From assembly GCA_002729525.1 (NCBI GenBank), contig PBYI01000016.1:1-64000 (forward strand): a stretch of DNA of 64,000 nucleotides. The letters are read 5' to 3'. Source of the stretch: Nocardioides sp. Lineage in GTDB: Bacteria; Actinomycetota; Actinomycetes; Propionibacteriales; Nocardioidaceae. The notes beneath the pieces are model-generated. The model had not been told where the DNA came from. It was given only the letters and a program-made list of their open reading frames with translations, and searched no databases. Of this stretch, positions 50,385 to 59,249 are shown piece by piece (the first letter of the stretch is position 1; the number at the start of each line of letters is the position of its first letter). Made by a program: the position numbers and the translations under genes.

Positions 50385-51889
50385 CAGGCGTCTCCGCTCC
50401 GGGTCAGGCTCGTGCCGAGGGGGATGGTGGACGCGGCGAACCCGACGTCCTGGGCGAGGTCGAGGCGCAGCGGCGCGAACCCGGCGCGCCGGACCGAGGC
50501 GTCCAGTCGGCGACCGAACTCGGTGATCCGCATGGTCTTCGGGACGGTGACGGTGCACACGCCGTAGGGCCGGGTCAGTGAGTTGCCGCGGGCCAGCTTC
50601 GCGTCCAGGCCGCGGGCCTTGTGGGCCTCGTCGCGCTGCTTGGCGCGGGTCTTGCGGCCGAGCTTCTCGTTCATGCCCTCGGCCAGGTCGGCGGCCCACT
50701 CGGCGTTGCCGGACTGCCGGTCGGCCTTGGACTGGGACACGATCGGGTAGGCGACGACGAACGAGCGTCGCTCCCCGGACTCGCTCGGGGTCAGGATCGG
50801 CGCCAGGGCGCCCATCGCGACGCCGCGGGTCGGGAGCTTGATGGTGGCGCTGACCGAGTTCCAGGCGTCGTGGCTGTAGTGGCGCACCGTCGCGTCGGCA
50901 CCGGAGGGGCCGGCCATCGCCCACGGGACGTCGGCGTTGACGTTCGGGTCCTTCTCGCGCATCGAGAGGGCCTCGACGATGCCGGCGCGGTCGCCGGGGG
51001 CGAACCCGGTCCGGCAGGCCAGCGCGAGCTCGGGTGAGGTGAGCCAGCGGACCGTGGTCATCCCCATCGGGCCGCGCAGCTGGGCCTCGATCTCGCCCAT
51101 GAGCAGGTAGAGCTCACGGCAGCGGCCCTCGAAGCCGCCGCCGGACTCCTTGGCCGAGCGGGCGATCCGGGTCTCGGGGACGACGATCGTCACGAACGTC
51201 TCGGTGCGCACCGACGCCTGGGTGAGGCCGTGGGCCAGGCCGGTGTTGACGACCTCCGAGAGCTCCGGTGCGTTGGGGCGGCGGTGGCGGTTGACCCACA
51301 GGTCGCGCTCGGCGCCGTCCTCGGGGACGGTGCGCACCATAAAGAGGATCTCGTCGACCTTCTCGGTGCGGCCGGCGACGTCGAGCAGACCGGCCAGAGC
51401 CTCGCCGTAGCGGGCGCGCTCCTCGACGTCCTTCATGCCGATGCCCGGGTGGACGATCGAGGCGGTGACCGCCCAGGTCTTCATGGCGTGGTTCTCGATG
51501 ATCGCCACGCGCTGCGACTGCGAGCCGTGCGGCGGGCCGTCGTGGATCTGGACGCCCTGCAGGACTCCGGGCAGGTCCGGGGTGTCGAGGTCCTCGGCGC
51601 GACCCTGGGTTGCCTTGGCGCGGAACGAGGTCCAGCCGAGCAGGCCCCCGACGGCGTACATCGTCGAGGCGAACACCCAGCCTGTGGCCGATCGGCCGCG
51701 CACGGGGATCACGGTGATGGCCAGCAGGAACAGCCAGACCAGGGCGAACAGGAACGCGGAGAACCATGCTCCGCGGCTGATCGCCCAGAACGCCGGCAGG
51801 CTGGCCAGCGCCAGGAACATCAGCTGGCCTCCGGAGAGGCCGAAGAACCAGCCGATGCGGTCGCGCTGGTAGTCGGCGTAGGTGGTCAT
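50384..51889 (-). CDS. SCO6880 family T4SS protein
   Basis: 501 residues with two N-terminal membrane segments (MFLALASLPAFWAISRGAW, FSAFLFALVWLFLLAITVI) and a long cytoplasmic part. This family stands beside VirB4-like ATPases in actinobacterial transfer regions and resembles VirB3 plus the N-terminal part of VirB4. Probably the inner-membrane base of the channel. Confidence 0.82.
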   Translation of the reverse strand: MTTYADYQRDRIGWFFGLSGGQLMFLALASLPAFWAISRGAWFSAFLFALVWLFLLAITVIPVRGRSATGWVFASTMYAVGGLLGWTSFRAKATQGRAEDLDTPDLPGVLQGVQIHDGPPHGSQSQRVAIIENHAMKTWAVTASIVHPGIGMKDVEERARYGEALAGLLDVAGRTEKVDEILFMVRTVPEDGAERDLWVNRHRRPNAPELSEVVNTGLAHGLTQASVRTETFVTIVVPETRIARSAKESGGGFEGRCRELYLLMGEIEAQLRGPMGMTTVRWLTSPELALACRTGFAPGDRAGIVEALSMREKDPNVNADVPWAMAGPSGADATVRHYSHDAWNSVSATIKLPTRGVAMGALAPILTPSESGERRSFVVAYPIVSQSKADRQSGNAEWAADLAEGMNEKLGRKTRAKQRDEAHKARGLDAKLARGNSLTRPYGVCTVTVPKTMRITEFGRRLDASVRRAGFAPLRLDLAQDVGFAASTIPLGTSLTRSGDA

Positions 51890-51958
51890 CGTCGGCTTCC
51901 TTTCTGGTCGGTGAGGTCAGTGGGGGTCGATCGGTGCTCGAGGTGGGGGCGCATCGGG

Positions 51959-53968
51959 CTACACCGCCACCGGTGGGATGCCGCCCGCTGCGGCGCCGGC
52001 GCCGCCGGCACCTCCGGCCGCTCCCCCGCCGCCTGCGGCCGGGGTCTTGGGAGCTGCGCCCGCTCCCCCGCCACCGGGGCCGCCGCCCTGGTCGCCGGAT
52101 CCGCCGCCCGGTCCGCCGCCGCCGGGCAGCGTCGGCGGGGTGGGCGGTGCAGGAGGCGTGGGTGGCGTCGGCAGCGAGGAGTCGCCGTCGGTCTGGTCGC
52201 CGCCCTGCGAATCCGACTGCTTCCCGCCCTGGCCGCCGGACTGCCGCCCACCCATGCCGCTGAAGTCGGGGCCATAGGTGTTCTGTCCGACCCCGGCCTG
52301 GTTGGTCTCGTCCGACATGAGCGAGGTCGCCTTCGCGCCGGCGGAGTTGATCGCCCCGAGCCCGGCCGCGAGCGCCTGGCCGACGCCGCCGAAGCTGCCG
52401 AGGAAGCCCTGGGTGGACTTGTTGAACCGGTCGCCGGTCGAGGACTCGGCGCTCTGCTCGCCCGAGGAGCGTCCGTTGGCGTCGGTGGTCGACGCGGCCG
52501 AGGAGCCGCCGCCCGCGCCGCCGCCGAGCAGGCCCTGGAGGCCGCCCTGGATGGCCATGCCCTGGCGGAACGATGCGCCGCTGGGGGTGCCGGGGTCGAC
52601 GAAGGCCAGGAGCTTGAACAGCGACAGCGGGGCGACGACGCTGATCAGGATCGTCATTACGGCCGGCAGTGCGGTGCCGAAGGTCTTCGCGGTGTCCTCG
52701 GCCAGGTGGGCCGCGACACCGTTTGCGAACTGCACACCGATGCCAAGCACCGTGATCATCAGGACCGGGGTGAACGCCGCGGCGTGCAGCCACCGCAGGC
52801 TCTTCCAGAACCAGGACCGGGTGAAGTCCGAGACCAGGCCGGCGGCCGACAGGGGCCCGGTAGCGGTGAGCACCAGCAGCGAGGCCGCCCGTGCGAGGTA
52901 GACCAGGAGGTGGCCGATGGCGGCCAGCCACAGGAAGATCCCGAGGAAGGCCAGCGCGGTAGCCACGCCGGCGTCGGTGATGTCGTCGACGCCGAGGCCG
53001 CCGAGCGGGTCCCAGTCCGGCCAGGTCTGCACCTTGAGCAGCGACTTCATCAACGCCCGCGTGATCGCACCACAGGCCGCGATCAGGGTGACGGCGTAGC
53101 CGAACCAGCACGCGTTGATGACGACGAACTGGCCGGCTCCGATGAGCGCCCGGGCGAGTCCCTTGCCTTCACGCTTGAAGGCCGCGGCGCCGAGCTGGAT
53201 CATCGCCAAGATGACCACCAGGGCCAGGGCCAGCCACAGGGTGAAGGCGTAGACGTCCTTACCGGGGCCGTCGGCCCGCAGATCGGGGGTCAAGAACAGC
53301 TCGCTGAACGTGAGCACGATCCGCAGCACGAACAGGCCGGAGTTCCAGACCGCGAGCATGGCCGCAGTCCAGGCGTCGGCGGCCGCCTTGGCGATGACGT
53401 CGCCGATGGCCTCGAACGGGTTGGGGATGTCACCCACGCCGGGGATGCCGCCACCGAAGAGGTCACCGACGTTCGGCAGACCGGGGATTCCGGGGAGCCC
53501 GGGAACCCCAGGCAGCCCGGGCAACCCGGGCAGGACGCCGCCGCAGATGGCGTCGAGGATGCCGCAGCCGTCCGGGAGCAGGTTGCCCGCGCCGTCCAGG
53601 ACGTTGCCGGCCCCGTCGATCAGGTTCCCGGCGCCGTCCTTCACGTCGCCGGCGGCGTCCTTGCCGCAGTCGATCGGGTCGCTGGCGCAGTCGAGTGCGT
53701 CGCCGCCGAGGTCGCAGAGGGCGTCGGGGCCGGGGCAGCCCATCTTCACGTTGCCGCGGGCCGGCAGTCGGCCGCTGGTGGCGGCCGGGGTGAGCTCGGC
53801 TGTGGTGGCGGCCGAGCTGGTCGCCGGCTCAGCGGCGGCCGCCGCGGGCGGCTGCAGGGTGGTCGCAGCTCCGAGGAGCGTGGTGAGGACCAGGATCGCC
53901 AGGGCGGCCCTGATCAGGTGGCCCAGTCGGAGCGCCCGGGGCGCGGTGGCGATGGCGGTCGTGGTCAC
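51959..53968 (-). CDS. VirB6/TrbL-like polytopic membrane protein
   Basis: 669 residues. Signal peptide (LIRAALAILVLTTLLGAATT), then an extracellular part with DGAGN repeats and a collagen-like GLPGLPGVPGLPGIPGLP run, then six to eight membrane segments (such as FTLWLALALVVILAMIQLGA and FTPVLMITVLGIGVQFANG). The tail is glycine/proline-rich. VirB6 proteins form the central inner-membrane channel. GTG start coupled to the previous gene as GTGA. Confidence 0.8.
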   Translation of the reverse strand: MTTTAIATAPRALRLGHLIRAALAILVLTTLLGAATTLQPPAAAAAEPATSSAATTAELTPAATSGRLPARGNVKMGCPGPDALCDLGGDALDCASDPIDCGKDAAGDVKDGAGNLIDGAGNVLDGAGNLLPDGCGILDAICGGVLPGLPGLPGVPGLPGIPGLPNVGDLFGGGIPGVGDIPNPFEAIGDVIAKAAADAWTAAMLAVWNSGLFVLRIVLTFSELFLTPDLRADGPGKDVYAFTLWLALALVVILAMIQLGAAAFKREGKGLARALIGAGQFVVINACWFGYAVTLIAACGAITRALMKSLLKVQTWPDWDPLGGLGVDDITDAGVATALAFLGIFLWLAAIGHLLVYLARAASLLVLTATGPLSAAGLVSDFTRSWFWKSLRWLHAAAFTPVLMITVLGIGVQFANGVAAHLAEDTAKTFGTALPAVMTILISVVAPLSLFKLLAFVDPGTPSGASFRQGMAIQGGLQGLLGGGAGGGSSAASTTDANGRSSGEQSAESSTGDRFNKSTQGFLGSFGGVGQALAAGLGAINSAGAKATSLMSDETNQAGVGQNTYGPDFSGMGGRQSGGQGGKQSDSQGGDQTDGDSSLPTPPTPPAPPTPPTLPGGGGPGGGSGDQGGGPGGGGAGAAPKTPAAGGGGAAGGAGGAGAAAGGIPPVAV

Positions 53969-54738
53969 TGGGGGGCTCCGTTGATCCGGATCCAGCCGGC
54001 CTTCTCGAACTCGGGGGTGCCGGGAGCCACGGCCTGCGGCTGGCCCTCCGAGACCAGGTGCTGGATGTCGGCTTCGCTGCCCGTGACCAGGCGCCAGTCG
54101 CCGTCGATCCAGCGCATCAGCTGGGTGCCGGCGTAGAGGCTGTCGTGGACCTTGCCGTCGGCGGTGGTGAGCGTGACGTAGCTGAGCAGGTTCACCGCGT
54201 AGTAGCCGGTGTCGAGCTGCTCGAGGGTGTAGGCGATCGGGGTGAGGGCGTACGACGCGGGGGCGGGCACGTCGCCGTCCTTGGGGACGCCGGCCTGCTT
54301 GCGGCGCAGCTCGACCGCGGCGCGGGCTCGCTCCTCGAAGGTGGCCTTGTCCTCGGGGTCGGCGTAGAGGCCGGCGACGGTGACGGCCTGGTCGTAGTCG
54401 AACCCGAGCTGGGCCTTGGCCACCTCGACTTGGAGTGCCACGGCGCCGAGGTCGGTGGCCGGGAACCCGGTCGGGTGGCCGTCGACCTGGTCGGTGCCGG
54501 TCGGGATCACGACGCCGTCGGCGGGCGCGGTGTCCGGGGCGACCTGCTCGACCGAGGTGTTCTCGACGGTCTGGCTCGAATTGTCCCCGCCGACCGTGTC
54601 GGAGGTGCCGGCGTCGTCGGCTCGGCTGCGGGCACCGAGCCAGACGACGGTGGCCACCATGGTGGCGATCGCCACCAGGATGCCGATGCGCACGAGGGTG
54701 GCGCGCGAGTCGTCGTTGCCGGTCGTCAGGTTCTTCAT
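53965..54738 (-). CDS. Membrane-anchored T4SS protein (VirB8-like), 257 residues
   Basis: One N-terminal membrane segment (LVRIGILVAIATMVATVVWL), an acidic linker, then an extracellular domain of the NTF2/VirB8 sort (TGYYAVNLLSYVTLTTADGK, then MRWIDGDWRLVTG). VirB8 proteins scaffold the channel. It stands in a series with a second such protein directly upstream. Confidence 0.65.
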   Translation of the reverse strand: MKNLTTGNDDSRATLVRIGILVAIATMVATVVWLGARSRADDAGTSDTVGGDNSSQTVENTSVEQVAPDTAPADGVVIPTGTDQVDGHPTGFPATDLGAVALQVEVAKAQLGFDYDQAVTVAGLYADPEDKATFEERARAAVELRRKQAGVPKDGDVPAPASYALTPIAYTLEQLDTGYYAVNLLSYVTLTTADGKVHDSLYAGTQLMRWIDGDWRLVTGSEADIQHLVSEGQPQAVAPGTPEFEKAGWIRINGAPQ

Positions 54739-54739
54739 C

Positions 54740-55609
54740 TCAGTGGTCCCCTTCGATGTGGTCAGGGTCAGTGGTGGCGTCGGTCGACCAGGTGCGCCAA
54801 CCGGCCTCGTGTGCCAGTTGGGTGCCGGGCCAGGTAGCGGGGGCAGGAGCGGGCGGTGCACCGGGGGCGACCATCCAGCGGCCGCCGACCCACTGCATGC
54901 GCTCGCAGTGGGCGAAGGCGATCTGGGCTTCCTGCTTGTAGGAGGCGGTGACCTTCATCAGCACGCAGACGGTGGTCCAGTCGGGGCCGTCGGTGCCCTT
55001 CACGAGCGCGGCGGCCGGCTCGAGGGAGACCGAGGAGCTGGGGTCCTTCACCTCGCCCATGCCGGTGCTGGTCAGGAAGGCGCGGACGCTGGCGGTGATC
55101 CACCAGTCCTCAGCGCGGACCCCGCCGGGCAGGGCCCACGCGTTGTAGACCTCCTCGGCCGTGGTCAGGCTCATCGACTGCAGCACCGCGAGGTCGATCT
55201 GGGCGAGCTGCCCGATCGCGCCCTCGGGGGTCTGCGGGAACCCGGTCCTGACGAACGCGGGGCCGTTCACGCCGGCGCCGGTCGGGATCTTGATGGCGGG
55301 CGCCTCGGAGCTGACGGTCTCTCCCGGGAAGGCGGCCCTCTCCGGGACGGTCAGCATCGGCTCGGCGGCGATCTCGTCGCGGTGCGCGGCGCCCTGGGCC
55401 TGCGTCGAGCGGTCGGTCTCGCCGGTCGCCACCCCAGGGGCCGCCGCGTTGGCGTCGTCGCCGATGCCGGCGAGGGCGAGGTAGCTCCCGTAGACGAGGC
55501 CGCCGATCAGGAGCGCAGCCACGACGACGGCCATCACCAGAATCCCGAGGAGGCGGCGACGGCTCCACTCGCTGGTGCCCTCAGCCTTCTTCGTGGCTGC
55601 GCGCCGCAT
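54740..55609 (-). CDS. Second membrane-anchored T4SS protein, 289 residues
   Basis: Same plan as the next gene: a basic N-terminus, one membrane segment (LLGILVMAVVVAALLIGGLV), a linker and a folded outer domain (VEEVYNAWALPGG-type region, IAFAHCERMQWVGGRWMV). Probably a divergent VirB8-like partner or TcpC-like protein. Its ATG overlaps the pilin-like gene's stop as TGATG. Confidence 0.65.
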   Translation of the reverse strand: MRRAATKKAEGTSEWSRRRLLGILVMAVVVAALLIGGLVYGSYLALAGIGDDANAAAPGVATGETDRSTQAQGAAHRDEIAAEPMLTVPERAAFPGETVSSEAPAIKIPTGAGVNGPAFVRTGFPQTPEGAIGQLAQIDLAVLQSMSLTTAEEVYNAWALPGGVRAEDWWITASVRAFLTSTGMGEVKDPSSSVSLEPAAALVKGTDGPDWTTVCVLMKVTASYKQEAQIAFAHCERMQWVGGRWMVAPGAPPAPAPATWPGTQLAHEAGWRTWSTDATTDPDHIEGDH

Positions 55610-55902
55610 CAGATGCAGCCCTTGCCGAGGATGCCGTTGAGCATGCCGGGCAGAACCAGGTAGGCGATCGCGCACGCGAAGACCACCACCACCGAGATCA
55701 CGCCGACCTTGGAGGCGTGCGGCAGGGAGAACACCCGGCCGGCGATGATCGCGCCGATGGCGATGATGATCGCGAGACCGAACAGGATGATGACGCCCCA
55801 CAGGATGTAGCTGGTGATCTCGTTGGTGGGTCCGACGGCACCGGGAGGCGCCTTCGGGCAGACCTTGGCGGCCATCGGGAGGAGAGCGGTCGTGACGTCC
55901 AT
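55609..55902 (-). CDS. Small two-helix membrane protein, VirB2/TrbC-like
   Basis: 97 residues with two membrane segments (YILWGVIILFGLAIIIAIGA and VGVISVVVVFACAIAYLVL) joined by a short basic loop (SLPHASK), and a cysteine near each end. Matches the size and topology of conjugative pilins and small channel subunits. AAAGGAAG lies before the ATG. Confidence 0.65.
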   Translation of the reverse strand: MDVTTALLPMAAKVCPKAPPGAVGPTNEITSYILWGVIILFGLAIIIAIGAIIAGRVFSLPHASKVGVISVVVVFACAIAYLVLPGMLNGILGKGCI

Positions 55903-55941
55903 CGGTGGACTTCCTTTCTGGGTTGCTGACCCCGGTGCGGG

Positions 55942-56790
55942 TCAGGCGCTTTCGGTGGTGTCGGTGGGCAGGTGTGCGGGCTCGAGCAGCTGACGTGCTG
56001 CCGAGATCAGGGGGGTCGGGACGGGGCGGGAGTCCAGGCCGTTGACCGCGAGCTCGCGGTCCTCGGGGATCTCCACGCACCGGTCAGCGACCAGGGCGCG
56101 ACGTACGGCGGGGCCGCCGGCGTGCTCGAGGCCCCGGGGCCACTTCTTGCGGCGCGGCCCGCGCACGGCGAGGGTGATCTGCTCGGGCTGCCAGTGGTTG
56201 GCCAGCAGCTCGAGCGCGACCGAGGCGCGTCGCATCCCGGGGACGGTGGCGGTGGTGACCAGGACGACCTGGTCGGCGGTGCGGACGGCCTCGGCGAGCC
56301 AGCAGTCGGTGGCCAGCAGCTGGCCGGCCTCCCAGCCGACGTCGAGGATGGTCAGCTGGGTCTCGTGCTCGGCGTCGATCGGCAGGGGGACCTCGTCGAC
56401 GCCGGCGAGGACCTCGCTGGCCCGCTCGAGCAGGACGTGGTCGCGCTTGCCCTGACGCCAGTCGGTCGGATGCAGGCCGAGCTCGGCGGTGCTGGCGGCG
56501 GCGAGGCCGGAGGCGGTGACCGAGCAGCACTCGATGACCCGGACCGGGCCGGCCGCGGCCAGGCCGGTGGCGAGGGCGATGGTGCTGGCCCCGACCGAGC
56601 CGGCGCTTCCGATGACGGCGATGGTGTGCTCCCCCGCCGCGGGTGACCAGTTGTCGGCCGCAGCGGTGCCGCGGCCGCGGGGTCCCTTGCCAGCGCCGTG
56701 GCCGGTCCGGAACTCGCCGGCGGCGAGGGCGTCCCATGCGCGCTTGAGCTCGTCGACGCCGACCGGGCGGCTGGAGGTCTGGGTACTCAC
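55942..56790 (-). CDS. ParA/MinD-like protein lacking P-loop lysines
   Basis: 282 residues with a ParA-like layout: TIAVIGSAGSVGASTIALAT (about 56-75) takes the place of the deviant Walker A box, with both signature lysines missing; LTILDVGWEAGQLLATD and ADQVVLVTTATVPGM follow. It may bind nucleotide weakly or not at all. First large gene of the T4SS operon, so it may position the transfer machine. A similar lysine-less protein is at 162-1001. Confidence 0.7.
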   Translation of the reverse strand: MSTQTSSRPVGVDELKRAWDALAAGEFRTGHGAGKGPRGRGTAAADNWSPAAGEHTIAVIGSAGSVGASTIALATGLAAAGPVRVIECCSVTASGLAAASTAELGLHPTDWRQGKRDHVLLERASEVLAGVDEVPLPIDAEHETQLTILDVGWEAGQLLATDCWLAEAVRTADQVVLVTTATVPGMRRASVALELLANHWQPEQITLAVRGPRRKKWPRGLEHAGGPAVRRALVADRCVEIPEDRELAVNGLDSRPVPTPLISAARQLLEPAHLPTDTTESA

Positions 56791-57008
56791 TGGGCCTCCC
56801 CGATGCCGCCGCGGCGGAACTCGAGCGCGGCGCGGACCTCAGCCGGGGTCAGGCTGGCCAGCTGGGCCTTGGCGGCCTGGACCTCGTGCAACTGCGCGAC
56901 GCAGCCGGTGAGCTGCTCGATCGCCTCGGTCTCGCGGCCGGCGATCGCGAACAGCTCGGCGATCTGCTGCGGCGTCCGGCTCTCGCCGTCGTCCTGGGTG
57001 TTTGTCAT
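56787..57008 (-). CDS. Small helical protein, 73 residues
   Basis: Two amphipathic helices (IAELFAIAGRETEAIEQLTG and HEVQAAKAQLASLTPAEVRA). First gene of the 57-51.9 kb operon, 18 nt after element copy 10, and coupled to the ParA-like gene by GTGA. No family recognised. Confidence 0.65.
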   Translation of the reverse strand: MTNTQDDGESRTPQQIAELFAIAGRETEAIEQLTGCVAQLHEVQAAKAQLASLTPAEVRAALEFRRGGIGEAQ

Positions 57009-57025
57009 GGGCTTCACCACCTCCA

Positions 57026-57061
57026 GTCGCCTATGTGTCGTGGGGCGGTGGGGGCGATCAC
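57026..57061 (-). promoter_or_regulatory. 36-bp element, copy 10
   Basis: Coding-strand GTGATCGCCCC, spacer, CACATAGGCGAC. It drives the T4SS operon and is the rightmost copy in the window. Confidence 0.7.
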
Positions 57062-57069
57062 GGTTGCGC

Positions 57070-58023
57070 TCATTCGTCATGGCCGAACTTCCTGGGGGCG
57101 GCCGCGGCGAGGGCGCGCATGCTGCGCGAGCCGTGGCGACGGACGGTTGCCTCGGACACCCCGACCCGGGGCGCGACTCGGCTGGAGACCTCGTTGCTGA
57201 GCAGGCCGCCGTAGCCGCGGGCGAGGTTGCGGGTCTCGACCCGGTCGGCCTCGTCGACCAGGCACAGCAGCAGGTAGCGGTCGGCCGGGCTGATGACCTG
57301 GTTCTCGCAGGCCCACGCCAGCAGCTCCAGCAGCTCCTCGGTGGCCGAGGGCTCCTCCTGCTCCGGGCCGGCGTCGGCGAGGATCTCGGGACGGTGGAAC
57401 AGGGCGCCGGCAACCCGCTCGGTCGGCATCGCGGCCGCGCTCCATGCGCCGGCGTCGCCGTCGGCCAGGTCGCCAGAGGAGAAGGACTCCACCAGGGTGG
57501 TGTTCGCCCAGGTGCGGTCGGCCCGGGAGACGTAGAAGAAGTCCCCGACCTCTCGGAGGACACCGACCCGGGTGTTGATCAGGATGTTGGCGGCGACCTT
57601 GCGCAGTCGACGCCACTTGAAGGTCCGGACCTCGATCCACAACTGGGAGGCCACGAGCTCGTCGATCCGCTCGACGGCCGACCAGGAGCCGGAGGAGACG
57701 GGCTGGCTGTCGCGGAAGACCTCGCGGGGCGGCAGGGTGCTCAGCCAGCCCGCGAGCCGGCACGCGCCGGGCAGCAGGCACTTGGCGAGCGCTGCGGCGG
57801 CGGCGATGTCGTCACCGCCGTCGGGGGCCGCCAGCATGGCCAGCGCCAGGAGGACCTCGTCAGAGGCCGCGCTGTCCACCGAGGGCAGCCAGGCCCGTAG
57901 GTCGTCGAACTTCTCGACGACGCCAAGCCGCGGGTCCGCGGCCACCCAGGCCGGCCACTTCTGGCGGGCCTGGTCGAGCAGTTCGCTGTTGTCGTCGAGG
58001 CCGAGCTGGTCTCCCACACTCAT
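57070..58023 (-). CDS. Putative regulator with sigma-region-4-like C-terminal HTH
   Basis: 317 residues. The N-terminal 230 are helical and unrecognised. The C-terminal 75 read ISPADRYLLLCLVDEADRVE and then VSSRVAPRVGVSEATVRRHG before SRSMRALAAA, the outline of a sigma-70 region 4 or LuxR-like helix-turn-helix. It lies directly upstream of the transfer operon and behind a cluster of inverted GGGGGGACGC sites. It is a good candidate for the protein that reads the 36-bp element, but this is untested. Confidence 0.6.
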   Translation of the reverse strand: MSVGDQLGLDDNSELLDQARQKWPAWVAADPRLGVVEKFDDLRAWLPSVDSAASDEVLLALAMLAAPDGGDDIAAAAALAKCLLPGACRLAGWLSTLPPREVFRDSQPVSSGSWSAVERIDELVASQLWIEVRTFKWRRLRKVAANILINTRVGVLREVGDFFYVSRADRTWANTTLVESFSSGDLADGDAGAWSAAAMPTERVAGALFHRPEILADAGPEQEEPSATEELLELLAWACENQVISPADRYLLLCLVDEADRVETRNLARGYGGLLSNEVSSRVAPRVGVSEATVRRHGSRSMRALAAAAPRKFGHDE

Positions 58024-58075
58024 CGCACTCGCTCCTTTCGTCCGTGGCTGTGCACGGCAGAAAGGTCGCGAGCGG

Positions 58076-58166
58076 GCGTCCCCGCATCCGTCCCCCCAAA
58101 CCCCTGATTTGGAGGGGGGACGCTGAGGGGGGACGCGCGTTTCCGCAGGTCAGAGGGCGTCCCCCC
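58076..58166. repeat. Cluster of GGGGGGACGC sites in both orientations
   Basis: Two direct copies (58114-58123 and 58127-58136, 13 bp apart) are flanked by inverted copies at 58089-58097 and 58157-58166, with a partial one at 58076-58085. The left pair can also fold into a hairpin. It sits 50-145 nt upstream of the putative regulator and looks like an operator. Confidence 0.6.
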
Positions 58167-58183
58167 GAAAGTTGAAGAAGTTT

Positions 58184-58213
58184 CCGCCCGACCCTTGCGA
58201 CGGGCGGCATTTT
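58184..58213 (+). terminator. Hairpin with T-run, plus-strand orientation
   Basis: CCGCCCG, 10-nt loop, CGGGCGG, then CATTTTTG. It would stop rightward transcription. The rest of 58024-58384 has no convincing gene; an 18-codon GTG frame at 58296 is not enough. Confidence 0.55.
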
Positions 58214-58384
58214 TGTCGAGATGCGGCGAACTTTTCCAAACGGGCACAGCATCTTTTCAACACTGGATCGGTAGAGATTCGACGGGAGACGGAGCGTGGC
58301 GAGGGCAACCGACCTACTTGAGCGAATTGAGGAGGGCGCTCGATCCGGGTAGGCCGCTTGACCGGAAACACTTCGGCTCTGCGA

Positions 58385-59131
58385 CTAGGGTGACGCGTCG
58401 AGGTGTCGCGGCCTTCGTCGTGCGAGCGCGGTAGTACGCCGTGCGTCGCGCCAGGCGATCCACGCGGAGCGCAGGCGTGGAGAGGTGACGTGCTCTCCTT
58501 GGCGGCGTGCACGCATCTGCTCGATCAGCCAGGCGGGGGCGTGGCTTGCGTCTATGGCCTCGGACTTGGTCAGCAGACGCCCATTGGCGAGGGCGTGCCG
58601 GCCGCGGGCCATGGACGTGAGGCCGAGGTCGACCATGTCCGGATCCAGCCACCACCAGGGTCGAGCGGCAGCGAGGGACCAATAGTCGGTCAACTCCGCC
58701 CGCGCGGCGTCGCGCACGTCGTCATCGGTCACGGCGGGCAGGAGATCGCGCGGCGAGCGGCCAAACACAGCGAGGCCGTGGTGGGCGAGTTCGGCCCGCG
58801 TGATCCCGGACAAGACGCCGTCGATCATCCGCCCGTGTGTCCAGGTGGGATGCACCGCGTCGAGGTGGAGCATGGAGCGCTCGGGAATGTAGACGCAGCC
58901 CAGATCCATGCCGGCGGCAGCTCCGCCGTCCAGGTGCCGATGGAGCACCTCCAGGACCGCGCGGCGATCAGGATCGATCGCGCCGCGGGTGAGTGCCACC
59001 AGATCGAGGTCGCTGACGCCGTCGACGTAGTCGCCGGTAGCCGCGGAGCCAGCCACGAACAACTCGGTCACCCAGCCGAGCTCGGTCAGCGCGATCGCCA
59101 GCTCAGCAACAACGGGCGGCAGATCCCTCAC
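58385..59131 (-). CDS. Nucleotidyltransferase (aminoglycoside adenylyltransferase-like)
   Basis: 248 residues with a nucleotidyltransferase core near residue 27: FVAGSAATGDYVDGVSDLDL (GS, then DxD) and a C-terminal helical domain. The closest known type is AadA/ANT(3'')-like, but similar unassigned proteins are common in actinobacteria and resistance cannot be claimed. It lies outside the last copy of the 36-bp element. GTG start. Confidence 0.7.
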   Translation of the reverse strand: MRDLPPVVAELAIALTELGWVTELFVAGSAATGDYVDGVSDLDLVALTRGAIDPDRRAVLEVLHRHLDGGAAAGMDLGCVYIPERSMLHLDAVHPTWTHGRMIDGVLSGITRAELAHHGLAVFGRSPRDLLPAVTDDDVRDAARAELTDYWSLAAARPWWWLDPDMVDLGLTSMARGRHALANGRLLTKSEAIDASHAPAWLIEQMRARRQGEHVTSPRLRSAWIAWRDARRTTALARRRPRHLDASP

Positions 59132-59249
59132 AGCGCCAGCATGTCAGTGAGTCCCGCGTGACGATCCGCTGGCGGTCAACCGGTGCGCTCATTGCGGATG
59201 ATCTCGCACCCGGCTAAACCGGATCGCTGCCGCCTGGCGTATCTGGAAC

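Noticed and set aside
58296..58352. 18-codon GTG frame (VARATDLLERIEEGARSG)
   Set aside because: Too short to support, although GGAG lies upstream; might be a remnant of a lost gene.
58385..59131. Calling the nucleotidyltransferase a streptomycin resistance gene
   Set aside because: Only the general nucleotidyltransferase core is clear; substrate cannot be read from the sequence.
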